Shown one piece after another: positions 47,847-61,104 of a stretch of DNA of 64,000 nucleotides. Within the stretch, counting starts at the first letter, position 1, and each line of letters begins with the position of its first letter. Origin of the DNA: Pelargonium cotyledonis (taxonomy: Eukaryota > Streptophyta > Magnoliopsida > Geraniales > Geraniaceae). The translations under genes and the position numbers were made by a program. The notes beneath the pieces are model-generated. The model did no database searches, was not told the DNA's origin, and was given only the letters and a program-made list of their open reading frames with translations. The DNA is taken from NCBI GenBank assembly GCA_036897625.1, contig JAYMTA010000020.1, positions 34,416 to 98,415 on the forward strand. The letters are read 5' to 3'.

Positions 47847-47922
47847 GGGATTGTAGTTCAATTGGTTAGAGCACTTAGTGATGTACGCGAATACCGTGGG
47901 TTCAATTATTCAGTAACTCCGC
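47847..47922 (+). pseudogene. trnD: tRNA-Asp-like relic
   Basis: The first 28 bases (GGGATTGTAGTTCAATTGG, TTAGAGCAC) are nearly identical to plastid-type trnD(GUC). The anticodon arm has been replaced by TTAGTGATGTACGCGAATA with no GTC loop. The T arm (GTGGG-TTCAATT-ATTCA) does not pair. The 3' end CAGTAACTCCG recalls the expected CAGTCCCG with an insertion. Confidence 0.62.
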
Positions 47923-49794
47923 CTTTTTCTTTAATCAGGCATCCGTGTTAAGGAGGTTTTCTTATAACTTATTACAAAAGCTTACTTCCTGCCTTTGCCA
48001 CCGTCTCTTATAATAGAAAACTCTTTTTCAAAGATTTGTATTAGACTTCCTTGCAAAGAACAGAATAAAAAGGGTCATTAGTAACCCTTGCTTTATTAAC
48101 GAGATAAACAAAAAGATTAGCTTCAAGCCAATGGTTTCTTTTTGTACTGTTTCGTCTAACTGCTTATATTAAAGCAGGTCTTGGGGATGAAACAAGATAA
48201 ATAAAGTCTTAGATCTATGATTAAAAACCAAAAAAGGCGTAAACCCAACCAATTGCATAATTAAAAAATTATAAAGGGTTCCTTATTGTAAATATTTCGT
48301 GAAATCTGCAATTAGAATTAGTATAGCTTGCATGAAAACTGGATTATCCCTATTTCGAGACTTGTAGTTATTATGGGAAAAAACTAAACTACCAAAACAG
48401 AATCTACAGGAGGAAGGTCAGAATCAAATTTTATCTAGATTTAGGGGTATTTCGGATAAGCCTATAATAAATAAGGTAATCCTGGTTTGAACCCTTGTGT
48501 GTCTCACCGATTCATATTTGTATTACCAGCTGTTGTATTCAACGGCATAACTTCAAAAAGCTGGAGTGTCTTACCAAGACAAAGGGAATAACTTATACTT
48601 ATATGACTTCCTAGAAAAAAATTCCTGCTTCTTTGGCTGTACACTTTGACTCAAAATCCTGGTAGAACTAACTGAAGAATCTGTGTCTTCTAAAACTTGA
48701 GTTTAAATAAGCCCTTATACCTTTTTGATCGATTAAAATTACTGTACCAGAACCCATTAGGCTAAATTCTGCCAAAAACTTAATCTTTTACCTACAAGAT
48801 GGGATAGCAGGGCCCTCCCAACTATTATTCTATAATAAACTTGCAGGTTTTTATAGAGCAATAAGGAAAGACCTCTTACAACTAAACGGAGATACTCCTT
48901 CGTCGCAGCCCCCCCGCCGGGTTCTAGAATCCAGGACAAATTCTTAATATTTGTAATTTCGAAATTTACAAATTCCCACATACCACCATGCTGCCCAACT
49001 AGAGGATACAGGGCGCGGAGGGTCGTTAATAGAGTATACAAATTGTTAAATTAAGCAAAACAACTGCTTGTACAATACAAGCCAAGTCTAGCAGCAGCTA
49101 AAATATAAGAGTTAAAAAGCAAGGCTATCTCGTTCAAGCCAAATAACTGGAAAACTTAGTGTTATGAAAGTGTTATGAAAGCTAAAATTTTTAATTAGGG
49201 ACTCGCTTCGCATAATTAGATATTCTCTCTTCCATAATAAAAGAAAACTCTAAGTTAGGAGTATAAACTGAAGTTTGAAAGGCGGCTTTTTTACAGGGTC
49301 ACACTTTTTAATATATTTAAGTTTAGCTTGAAGAAACAAATTCATTTTGGTTAGTAACCCTGAATCCCAAAAGTACCAAACTAAGTTAATGATAATCAAA
49401 AATATCTTCTTTCTAGAGAAGAAAATAAAGAACGGGACTCTTTTATACAAAGACTACCATGAGACTGCATCAGAACGCAAAAACCAATAAAAAGGGACAG
49501 TAGCCTAGGTTCTATAAGTCTAAACTTGATGTCTCGGCGGGTTCTTAAACATGTGTAGCTAAACGAATCCCATACTCTATAATACGGTCACGAGAATATA
49601 AAACTTGTTTTGGGGTATAGGTAGTTTTAAGTGTTTTAGACTGACTATGTATTTTTCTTAACCTTAATTTTTATTTGGTTAACACATTTGGATTGTCTTA
49701 GATGAAAAAGTACTCGGATTAGCTATACTGTTGTCTAATTTTCAGCATTTATAGATAGAATAACCCGGAAAATTCGCATTTTAAATGAGGACGG

Positions 49795-49856
49795 TTGATA
49801 TGACTCGAACCCACAGTGCCTTAGGAGGAGTCTGCTCTGACCCATTCAATTTACTT
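49795..49856 (-). pseudogene. tRNA-like relic, identity unclear
   Basis: Minus strand: TTGAATGGGTCAGAGCAGAC, CTCCTAAGG and ACTGTGGGTTCGAGTC. Spacing and loop words fit a tRNA; a CTCCTAA loop would give anticodon CCT, though the flanking stem is weak. The T stem (GTGGG/CATAT) is largely lost. Confidence 0.45.
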
Positions 49857-50879
49857 TGTACTCTTACATTTATAAAAAAAATTCAGTATTATGTATGAAA
49901 ACTTGCGAGGTATTAGCACCGTTCAACTTTTAGTTTGCCCCTCTCTTTTCGAAACAAGTATTCACTTACTATCCTAGTACTAAATAAAATGGGTATTGCT
50001 CTCCCTTTTGCTATATGAGAGCCTGTAGCAAGCTCGTTTGGAAATGAAGTTTATAGAGTTACCCTTATAGTTAAAGTTTTCCTATTAAAGGTTACAGAGG
50101 ATATAATACAGCAATAGCTTCGTAAAGGATTCGAGTGTCCTATATAACTATCTTTTATTCACTAACAAAGAGAACTTCTTTAGAAGTATATTCTTTCAGG
50201 AGCCGCCCTAGCGGATCGCTAACCTCGGTGTATCCGCATTTAAAACTCTTCCTTATATCTTGCTGCTTTTAATTGTTTAAACCTGCTAAAGCCCTATATT
50301 TTAGTATGCTAATTAGGAAATAGTATGCTTCAGGAGAGTCCCGGGTACTAAATACGAGGTCTTCCTCATTTTTACTACCTGTACTTTCTTGACTACGTTT
50401 TAGCTCTTGTTAAGTGAGGGTTATTTACTCAAATTCTTCTTATATGCTTCGTTTTACTAGGGGTTACTTTTCCGGGAATTAGCTCCTCTTCCATACTAAA
50501 AAATATTTAAAACCTTTTTTTTTTGAAGTAGATAATATAGGTAAAGGGTACCTTGCTACAGATTTACAAAGAGCCCTTATGTCAGAAAAACCTAGGAAAT
50601 TTGTTGATTAAAACACGTAGAAAGGCCCTAAAAATACTGGATCCATAACTTACAAGGCTCTGCACTTGATTTGAAACTATGTAAAACTGCCCTTTAATTT
50701 AAGAATACTAAGCTAATTTTTTAACCGGCTCAGATCAGAAGTAGAAGTCCTAACGCTTTATAATTGAATAGGCAGTCCAACTGGTATCCCTTTTCGTACA
50801 AGTTAATCATGATTTTATACCCTCATTATTGGTACCGGATACTCCTTTGGGATACACCATCATCTTAAATGTTAAAAAG

Positions 50880-51000
50880 GAGAAGGAGAATTCTTGTATT
50901 GCTGACTTACTCTTTTTAGCTTTTGGAGCTATATTCTTACCTTTCTTAAGAACTACATCCCTCTTAAAAGCTAGACTCTGGATCGGAAACCTGGAAACAG
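50880..51000 (-). repeat. Lysine-codon-rich repeat family, isolated member
   Basis: Minus strand reads LKKGKNIAPKAKKSKSAIQ, resembling the alanine- and lysine-rich pattern of the 37.8 and 60-63.5 kb copies. The identity of words is weaker than among the others. Confidence 0.45.
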
Positions 51001-51777
51001 GCAACTTTAGACTTCACGTACCTTAACTCTTCTAGTTTTATCTAGAACTAAGGAAACAGATCGGAGGAGTACATTCTCTTTAGCTACCGACTTTCGAAAG
51101 GCAAGCTTGCACCCAACTCTTCAGAGGCATAATGAAAAAGAGCAACATGGGCATGGTTCAAGACCTATTGTACATAGGAGAAAAAAGTAAGCTCTCCCAG
51201 GCTTTATTACCCCTCAATACCTAAAACACGAATTCCTACTCTTTTCTGTATCCCTATCTTACTCCGCGTACTCCCTGCCCCTAGTCTATTCCTCTTTGTT
51301 AACTAGACCTAATCAAAGGGAGATGCAAAAGCCCTATTCTTTTACTTTGTATTTTATAGAGCAGTTTGTATAATCCTTGTTTTTAGAACCCGCTGCAGTT
51401 TCTATACCCAAAACGGTAGGAAAACTCCTAGCTAAAGCTAGCCTTATCTACGCATTACTACTACCCGTACTAAGTAAGGGACAAAGAAAAGAAAGGATTC
51501 AGCTATATACCAAAACTAAGTAATAATCTGAGTAAAAAGCAAGAATACTGAGAATAGTAAGGTGCTTAACCTAAAAATTTTCCTGGGTTGGGTTTATTAT
51601 TTCACATAGACTCCTTATTTAGCTATTATTTCATTAATTTTTGTATAAATATTCCTCCGCCTGTTTGCAGTACTTAAGCTACAGGTTTCCCTTTTATATC
51701 TTCCGATTAAAATTATATTGTCATTCTCGGATTATTACAAAGAAAATAAGAAAAGAATACTAGGAGTTTGCCCTCAA

Positions 51778-51791
51778 AAAGGAGTCCCTTT
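51778..51791. repeat. GGNTCC micro-hairpin (representative)
   Basis: AAAGG-AGTC-CCTTT, 5-bp stem. Confidence 0.55.
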
Positions 51792-52221
51792 ATGCTCGTT
51801 CAATAGCATTTATAAAGAGAAATTAGAGATGCCTAAGAATTTCTTTTCTATAGAAATTCAATTTATATACTGGAATACATTGAGTAGAATTCAGTTATAT
51901 ATGCTTCATACTTGGATTCCTAAAGTACTCTATACATAAAGTTGGTTTAGAGACCAGCTACATACTTACTACTATGGAGCAATAAGTCTTTCTTAATTTT
52001 CCCTTTTTCGATTATAAAGCTTCTCTCCTGCTTTTTGTTTTTGCAAAAAAACACTAGAGATATACCGTATGTAATATAAAAATGCCAAAGAAAGTAGTAA
52101 ATACTATGCGAGTCTGGCTACACTAATAAAACCTAACAATTGTATTTGTAGTTTACCTATCTGGTAGAATAATAGTACAAATATAGAATACTAAGGCATT
52201 AGCAGTTTATATAATTTAGGT

Positions 52222-52242
52222 TCAGTAGAATCACTTATATAA
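52222..52242 (+). repeat. 21-bp dispersed repeat, copy 1
   Basis: TCAGTAGAATCACTTATAT followed by AA; matches 62809-62829 with one difference (A to G at the sixth base). The flanks do not match obviously. Confidence 0.65.
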
Positions 52243-53827
52243 AGAATTCCTTGTAAAAATACAAAACCAGAAAGTCTTAAAGGAGGGCTTTTTGCCAGCT
52301 GCGGAAGACTTTAAATTCTCCTTCCGCGCAGATTATATTATCTCAGTTCTCCCATATCTCATATCATAGAGTAATCCGTTTACTTTTCAATTTGCTTGAC
52401 CTCGATGTGTTCCTTGTTTACATGATTAGTAACCTGGGAGATAACAACCTTTGCAATTTCAGATATTTTTAGAATAAAACCTTGTTTTTTAGACTCGCCT
52501 TAACTTATGCTTATATCAGTAGTCTTTTTTATATGCCAATTTAATTTACTACCAACCGACTAAGCTTGAACTTAAAGCAATTAACTCCTTACCGGGTTAC
52601 TTGTAGCATTTGTGTATTGACTTCCTAAGTATTCCATCTATATTCAAATGTATTAGTAAATAGCAACAACAAACCTTGTATAAAAGGCATTACTTTAAAA
52701 ATATAAGGGAGCTACCAGAGAAATCACTATAGCTTGCACTTATTAAGTAATTCCTTTAGTCTGACGTTACCCGCTAGCCTCGTAAATTTCTCTTACTCTT
52801 CAGTTTAACTAAAAAGAGCAATGTTTTATTAGATCTCCTATGTCTTGATATCCCTGCTTCCTACTAAATAGAATACTTAACCACAAATCTTCTTTTTTTA
52901 TTGAAACAGAAAATTCTATAACTTTTACCTGACCTAAATAGAGTGGGAGGGTGCGGATTCAAGTATACATTCGGGAAAATACTAACTAACGAAACAGAGT
53001 CTTTGTGGTCATGGATCAACAGTAAAAAAGGGCTTTACTAAACTGTCGAATAGATTATGAGTGATATTTTAAGTGACAATGAATTTTTTTTTTAGAGTTA
53101 CCGAACTCACAACTTTAAGAGCATTCAAAGAATAGGAAAGCTGAGGTTTATGAATGAGAAGTTTCTTTACTTTATCCTTAATAAAATTAGAATAGAAGTC
53201 TTAGAATTTGCAGTTCTTGTGTTCTATAAAGTAATAGTAATAGAAGGCGAGCTCGGCCTTAAGTAGTAATCGGGGGTTTTTACTAAGAGTCTCTAAATAC
53301 TAGAATTCAATCTTTAGCTAATATAGTACTAAGGTTTCCAGCTAAACCACTTGCTTATAACTAGATTTCATATACAGCTTAGGCAAGTCCTATAGTTATT
53401 AAAATATTAAGAAAGATTAGTAACTAACAAATATACGTAAAACCCCAAACGCGTTTAAGTCAGTAAAATCCCAAGTTTTACTTTATTTAGTGCGATCTGA
53501 AAGTAATATATTGAATAAAGGAAGCCTTTTGACAGTCTAACAGGATGTACCTACGTAATGCTTTACCGTTTCTTTATATAAATAGATATAAATAGAAGCG
53601 CCTCGTTTGTTAAGGCGATAATAGAAGACATATTATCAACTTAGCTTTCTTGGTAAATAGGCTTGTAAATTTTGAGTTCTTTTAGATTTATTTGTAAACG
53701 GCAATGCCCAGATCCCGACTTAGATTAATTCTAGGAATTCAAGTAACTTAAAAGAGGCTAATTTCCTAAAACTGCCTTCTACCTAACAAGCTTTGAACTG
53801 GCATCGAAGTCAAATTACGATAGATAT

Positions 53828-53842
53828 AAAAGGGGTCCTTTT
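53828..53842. repeat. GGNTCC micro-hairpin (representative)
   Basis: AAAAGG-GGT-CCTTTT, a 6-bp perfect stem with a 3-base loop. One of many short A-run, GGNTCC, T-run quasi-palindromes scattered through the window. Confidence 0.6.
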
Positions 53843-56800
53843 GGTATGTATTTAAAACTTTAGTTGAATAGGATCTCCTTTTCTAACTTTTAGGGTCTCT
53901 ACCCAGTTCCATTCAACACAAATAATATAAAAAGTGTATCCAGAAGAGGCATACTATCCAGCAAACACAAATCTCATATCTCCAAAATACAGGGAATACA
54001 AAAGAGAGTGTCTAAACAAGCGTGAATCTCTTTCTATGATAGGGTTTTTTCTTTGTTATCCTGGCTTACTAACGAATCTTTCCCGACTATTAATTATTTT
54101 AATGTTAATGAATAATAGGGTTTTTAATTACTCCTATTACATTCTCTAGATTCAAAAACCTAGATATAAATCTTTTGTTTAATTTCCAAAAGCGTTTTAT
54201 CCCATTACACGAAACATCGGAATTCTCCAAAAACCTTAAAACTTAGCCATAACCTTTCGAGACCCAAGAAGCGGATGCCCTTTATTTAAAGGATAAAGCC
54301 AATGAAAACAATTTCGGCTACACCTCCAAGCTTGCCGGGCATACTAAGAGGGATCCCCTAGTATTTATTTAAAAACAGTCTGGAACTATCTGAGCCTGGT
54401 AAGAGTCCAATACACCAAACGGATTCTTTTATGCCAGGTATTAAGACGTACAATCAAAAAACTTTGAAGATAGGGCTGCATAGGCTAGGCCAAGCTTTCG
54501 TATATCAGGATACCCTCAGTTATTGAGTAACACTTGTTTTTAAGTAATTAAGATCTAAAAGTACCTTTACCTTCTTGCTTTTTTTTTTGTTTAATTCTAA
54601 AAAGTTTTAATATACGCAATAAGGATTTTCCTTATACCACATTTCAGCTAAGAAAAATCCAATTAGATATAAACTATAAAGAAAGTATTCCTTAAGCATT
54701 TGGTAAAAGCATATATACAGATAGTTTTCAAGTAGGTCTTATGGGTCCTTGCAACCCTGTGTTTGAAGTAAAGCTCGAGAAAGTTCGAGAAAACAAAGGA
54801 TCATAGTCCTACCCTGCAAAGGAAATTCTACGCTAGAGTTGTTAATTGAACGGGGTATAATCCAAGTAAGAATGTCCTTGTACAGCCTAATTGATATATT
54901 ATTAAAAACTGGGAATTCCACAGGATTTTTCTAAGGATCCTCTCTTAAAGTAATACCCATATAGTATTTAAAAAGAGGGATGGAGACTTATAGTTTAATT
55001 GTAAAAGCCAGGGTTTCAGGGTATTTTAAATTTACAGTTTATGTGGTTTTCCAGGTACCTTGTTCAAAGGTCCAGCTATTTGAGTAGCTCTTTGGGGTTC
55101 CTTTACTTGAGTAAAAAGCCTTTAGCTTGTCAGTGATGAAGTTCATTATTTTAAAATATCGGGTTTTTTTATTAACTATTGGAAATTTGCCAAAGGACTT
55201 TATTTTAATTCTGTTTCGAAAAAGGGAATGTTTACTAGATACCTAAATTGAAACTTTTTGTTTCCAATATATAATTGAAGTAAGCCGTTTGAAATGTCTG
55301 TGTATTTAATGGTTCTTCCTTATAATGTACTCTCGTGTATACTATATAAGCATTCGCTCAAAATAATAGAAACGGATTGCCTAGCTGAAAACACAGAATT
55401 TTATCTTTACAATCTCAATATAGGGATGCCAAATAGTGTCGAATATTGCTTTAACGAGTATAAAAAAATGTATAGTATATAAAAGTTTCTAACTACAACA
55501 AATAAAGCCAAGAGTGCAGTCTAACTTGAATAATGAAGGGGTCCTAATTATAATAGCGGATAGGAGAAAAGCTAGTGGAGTAACCCTTAAAATTGAATCT
55601 CCTAAAAGATCGAGGGAATACTTATTAAGATAGAGTTTGAGTTTAGTAAGAAATATACATTAGGACAAATAGGCGGTCAAAAGGCATCTAGTAAGTTGTT
55701 TTCTTGGAAATAAAGGAGTCTTTTTCAGGGCTCAGCCATTATACAGATGATATAAATAAGTGCTAATGGGTATACTGAGAGTTTAATAGGGATTCCTCGG
55801 TAAAAACTTAAAGATTAACATATAATTAGAATTTCCACTATGTTTAAACTTTTACGAAAGATACAGAGATTTACTTAATTGTAGGTTATTTTTTAATTAC
55901 CTACCTTTTAGCTACCGGGAGCCAAAGGGAATATCATCATATATTGTCGGGTTTTCATATCTCAAAAATCAGATAGTTAGGTATTTTTGTACTGAGGACC
56001 GGGTACCCCTTTAAAGTTGAGGTCCATTATAACAAGGTAAATCTATTAAAACTTCGTAAGATTAGGCGTGTAAACTACAGTAATAGAGTGCCCCTTAATA
56101 TTTTTTTTGCTCTGCTATGCCTAATCAGTAGATAAAATATATTCATTAACTTCTTGTTTTTTTTTTCAGTTTCACCTAGGTTGACAAAAACAATTTCAAA
56201 TACAGCAGGCCATTCGAACACAGTGGAAAAAATTCCAAGTAAAAGGACAGTCCTTTCTATTCCTTCGATCCTCTAGGCATAACAATGCAATAAGGGAAAT
56301 TTTAGTGAAGCTTATTAGCAATAGTAGAGAGGCTTAGATAAGCCTAATGTTACTACCGAAGTTGTCTAGTTTTGAGTTAAATAAGGAAAATGGAGATTTT
56401 TCACTTATGGTTTTGAGGAACTTTTCAGTTAAACACTATTAAAATTCTAAGGCTTCACTCCTTTATTATTACTGATACTTGTTTCCTAAATAAATCTAAA
56501 TACCATGGGAAATACGAAATGCTGCTAATTTCAGATATAAGTTCAATCTTATATAAGTATTCTAAGCAATTTTATAGAATTTTTTATTAGTATATATACA
56601 GGGATTCCAAATTTTGTTAACTAAGTACTTTCAGTGCATAGCATATTTTTATGAAGAGGTTTCCTAAAGGGTGTTTATTAGATTGGAAATAGTACTGTAC
56701 TGGCTTAAGTGCTTTTCCTAAATCGAGGAATAAGCTTGACTTTTTTCTACAAGTAGTAAGTGCTTATTATATATTTCCTAATACTAAGAGTATAAGAAAT

Positions 56801-59800
56801 CCTTAGTAATTAGCAAGCAATATAGAGTGTACAAGGTGCATTCCTTAAGAGTCAAAGTGTAGCTATAGTCTGCTCTTTTTATAAATAATATAAAATTAAT
56901 AGAGGAGTTATACTCTTAAATATGTAAATTAGCTTTTAAGGGCAATTCAATTCTTTACTAATAAGTATTAAGGGAGGTATACAAATATACTTTATTATTT
57001 TAAGTCTAGCATTTTTAGGAGCATTTCTATTTGGATTGCTAGCTGGGATCTCCTTTCTAAAACTACTTAAGATTGTTGGACATTGCTACTATAAAAGGGT
57101 TTTACAACTAAAAATTATAATTAAGAATTTTTTCTTATCTAATTATCTTATCTAATTAGTAGAACAATCGAAAGAAAAATGACAACTATAAAATAACAAA
57201 TAACCGTACGGGCCCGTTTTAGCTACATGAAGTATATAGACAAAAGTTCGGTAACTGGTTTCTTATTCATATTAAAAAAAATGGAAAATTAAAAGAGCCC
57301 CTCAATTTCTAGGTAAGCGCTGTAGATGCTCTGCTTGGGAGTTACATTACAATAAGAAAGGGGTTAAAATCTCTGTTAAGTCTCGCTTACTTTAATTCAG
57401 ATACAGAAAAACAAAAGGAAATGCTTATTCTAAAAATAGGTAAACAAATTAACAAGGAGTTTTTTGTTGCTTAGGATTTTCTCTAGAATCTCGGGACTAA
57501 ATAGGAAAGGAAGTAATACTAAAAAGCCTACTTAATTGAATTCTATGATATCCTGGGATGGGGGGGTTAGTTAGGTAAGTGAAGGAACAAAAGCCCTACT
57601 CTTTTCCCTTCAATAGGTATAGTTTTCAAAAAGCGTCACTGGGAAGGAATAAAGTACATAAGCAAAGCAATCCAAACGATAATTATATAGGAAATACTGC
57701 CTCTAAAGCCTTAGGTATACAAGCACCTCAATAGACCTTTAAACTGGTAATAAAAGCTATTCTAGATAGGTTGTATTGTTTAGTTTATGCTCCTCAATCC
57801 GTATTTGTATTCCCTGTTCCTTTATATTTATAGTTGGAAATTCCCTACTAGAATAAAATGGGTAACCTCTTTCTAAGTATAGAAATAGAGCTTAGAAAGC
57901 CTAAGGGATTCTCTGTAATATATACTGAATCCATATAACAACCCTTATCTATACAAAAAGAACAATGTCTTATAGGGCTGCCTTACTTCTATCTCTATTC
58001 ATACTCCTATTCCCCAGCCTTCCCTCTTACCCATGTATCGAATATAGTAAAGAAAGAGTAAGAAGAAGTTGCATCTGCTGTCATAATGTATGCTTCTAAA
58101 CTCTCTGTTACTATTAGGACTCCGATACCTATATACACTAATACTAAATACAACTAAACCTCTATAGACTATATAACTTCCCTAACAAGGAAGGATAATA
58201 CAGTCAATCCAAGCTGCAAGTAAGGACAAGAGTAATATAAATATGCGAATAGAACTATTACACTAATTAATAAAGAAAATAATAAGAGATATTATATAAC
58301 CTTAACAATAAGAGTAGTAAGACACTCCTAACAACAAGAATCCCGAACTTAAGCAAGTTTTAGAGTGCTAGTTCTAAAAGTAGCTACTGCTTAATTATTT
58401 AGAATGAAACAAAAAAAATATCCCAGTTTTTAACAAGCTAGATAAAAGCTCCCAATTTAAATTAGTGGAACTCCAACTTATAGAAAACTTATGTTGTGGC
58501 TTCAGCTCCTGTTTAGATCCATAAGTGAGAACTACAAGAAGCTCTTTTAGGGGGATATTTGGTAACTAGCAGGACACCCCTGTACTTGGGAATTTCTTTC
58601 TAGTTTACAGAGGAGGCCATCGAATTGAACCCATGGCATTTGATAAGCGGATCTTGTGATCTCAGGATCAGGCTCAATTTCAGAATTAGTACAATATTTT
58701 AGACTCCTGTTTTTGTTACTAGAAGGCTTTTCTCGTCAGAACTTGCTCAGTTTTATTCTTTTACTAGGCAGCTTTATATAAATTTTGCGAGCCCTTCTGA
58801 TTTCCGAATAATATTACACCCATTTTTTGTGGTTTGTTTTATTCAAGGAGGGGAGGTCTATAGAGTTATTAACAGCAACGTTTGTTTGAGAGCCTTCTGC
58901 GCTTCGCTGAAAGTTTTTCATCCTGCTTAAGTATAGGCTACCCCTAATCAGAAAAGAGAATCCACTAGAGCCCCCTACTTATGGGCCTAAACTTTATCCT
59001 ACATTCGAAAGAAAAGAAGAAATTTCTTGCATATGGCACAAGCCCGCTTGACTAAAATACCCATTAATATCTTAGAAAAGCGGTTAAGAATTAATTAAGT
59101 TATATAAACTTGTATAATGCGAATTCTTGGAGAGTAATCTGCCATAGCTATTCCCAGCAGAATAAGAAAGAATGCGTTTTGTTATAATAAATGATATTCT
59201 AAAGGTAAAATACCTGTCTAAAAAAACAGGACTCCTATAGACCCAGCTTCTAAATTTGTAGGGGTTGCTTCATTTTCACTTTGGCCGGGCTAAAGGGGTT
59301 TACGGTTATATTAATTCTACCCTAGATAATTAGTGTCGATAGAGTCATTTGTTTATATGTGGGATTCAGATATATGCAATAAAACGAGTAAGTACGATTC
59401 GTCGCGGTTGTGGTATATGTGGCACCGTAGAAGATAGGTGGAAACACTAAAATAGCTTGCCCCGTAGCTCTACCGCTAAAAACAGAGTAATAAAATCAAG
59501 GGTTTTTATCTTCTTTGTACCTTCCTAGTTACTGTATATTAGTAGCAGGGCACTACTCGGAATAAAAGATTTTCGAGTAAGACTTAGAAAATTCTTTATT
59601 CCGAGTGTTTAAAACCCCAGTTTCTCCTATACTAAAAACCAACCTAGATTGTTGTAATTTATAGTACTAGAGTACAAAAGGACCCCAAAACTAAAGGACT
59701 TCATTATATATCTGATCATTTGCAAAGAACTCCCCTTATTCTGCAGCTACCTTACTTACTGACTACAATGAAACCCTTTGACTGTCTCCTACTAGATTCT

Positions 59801-60144
59801 AGATTGACTTGGGATATCAGTTAGGAATAGAAAAAAAGAATTACTAGAGGCTTCTCAGGAAGACTGGGCAGGATTTCCTTAAAGAGACACACTTTCAGGA
59901 AAGGAGGAGCAAAAGGAGAGACCTAAACAGAACTGTATGAAAGAAAGAAATCGGGAAGAAGCAATTGGGTAGTACAAATTCAAACTAGAGAAACCGGGAT
60001 ATCAAAGCAAGGATTGTCAACTTCTTGTACGTCAGTTCAACGCAAGGACTCTATCTTGGACTTGTTCCTCTTAAGGCTCTAAAGAGAGGAAAAGGAAGAG
60101 GTAAGACCCTAATCTTATGAGCTAGACTTCTCTTCACGGCTCTC

Positions 60145-60170
60145 TTCTTAGTCTTCATAGCTGTACCTGT
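60145..60170 (-). repeat. Lysine-rich repeat unit, best copy 1
   Basis: Minus strand: ACAGGTACAGCTATGAAG then ACTAAGAA. Pairs with 61078-61104, differing mainly in two short blocks. Confidence 0.7.
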
Positions 60171-61077
60171 ATTCCCTGCCTTTCTAGCTAGAATGGTACT
60201 ACCTTCCTTAGGGTGCCCCTTTTATAGATAATAGTCTTCTTTACTCCTAATCCTAATCCCAAAAAACTGCTTACTTCCCTTAGAACTAAACCTGCCTTCT
60301 TTAGAGCTATCATATTCTTTGTAGCTTGTCTCTTATGTCTACTGCCCAAATCTCCAATCAACCAATTCCTGTTCTAGTTGCTGTTCTCCTGTATCAGGTT
60401 AAGGGTTTTGGGCAAGATTTATCTTGGAGTTCCCCTATTTCCTGGTTTCCAATAAGTACAAGCTATAAGGCGGGTTAGTATCTATTCCTAAGATACATAT
60501 ACAAATACAGAGTACTGCTAAGACTAACAAAGGTTTACAGAATAAGAAGGTCAAGCTCTCAAGAAGATGGGTATTGAGATTAAGGCTATGAATAAGAAAG
60601 GTATACAGGAAGAGTTAGACTTTTAAGGTTAAGAATATGAGGATGTTGGTTATAACGTATATATATGTTCTATCTAAGATACTACTTGCATTTCCCTCCC
60701 TTCGGGACAGTCAGGTACAAGAACCATTTACAAGACTCTATAAGGTTTGTTTTCTCTCTATAGTGCTAGCTACAACTAAGCCAAGAGGAATCTTAAACTA
60801 CTATACTTATTGCTGTCTATTACTTTCTATTACATTACTAAGAAGTCTAACTTCTATAAGTAAGATAACTCCTATCTTCAATAAGCCCCTTTAGAAGAGT
60901 ATCTGTAAGACAGGTAGAAAACTCTAGGAGCTCGGAAACAAGAAAAACCTTCCCATTCCTCCTCACTAAGCTTACCAGCTTCTCTTACTCTTATTCTTCG
61001 TACTTTTCCGAATACCTAGACCTCTCCGCTAGAAGACTCTCTATCAGCATCTTTCTTAATAGCTACAACTTCACTTC

Positions 61078-61104
61078 TTTCTTAGTCTTAAGAGCTAAAC
61101 CTGT
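61078..61104 (-). repeat. Lysine-rich repeat unit, best copy 2
   Basis: Minus strand: ACAGGTTTAGCTCTTAAG then ACTAAGAAA. Confidence 0.7.

Larger units (their letters stand above)
41134..49794. other. Non-coding AT-rich DNA with tRNA relics
   Basis: Contains four tRNA-like relics (41.6, 44.4, 44.65, 47.85 kb), the 12-bp hairpin and a TTTATTA microsatellite. No protein gene recognised. Confidence 0.55.
49857..59949. other. Non-coding AT-rich DNA
   Basis: No gene recognised. Holds one lysine-rich repeat member near 50.9 kb and one copy of the 21-bp repeat at 52.2 kb. From about 57.9 to 58.35 kb a C/T-rich then AT-rich stretch resembles in composition the one at 17.4-17.75 kb. Confidence 0.5.

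Noticed and set aside
55294-55482. 62-codon open frame starting with ATG
   Set aside because: No recognisable features; chance length.
58620-58685. Possible tRNA-like relic on the minus strand (ATGGGTTCAATTCGAT)
   Set aside because: Only the T-loop word is present; no D arm or anticodon arm could be placed.
59458-59525. CCCGTAGCTCTACCGCTAA as a D arm of a tRNA
   Set aside because: No T loop at the right distance.
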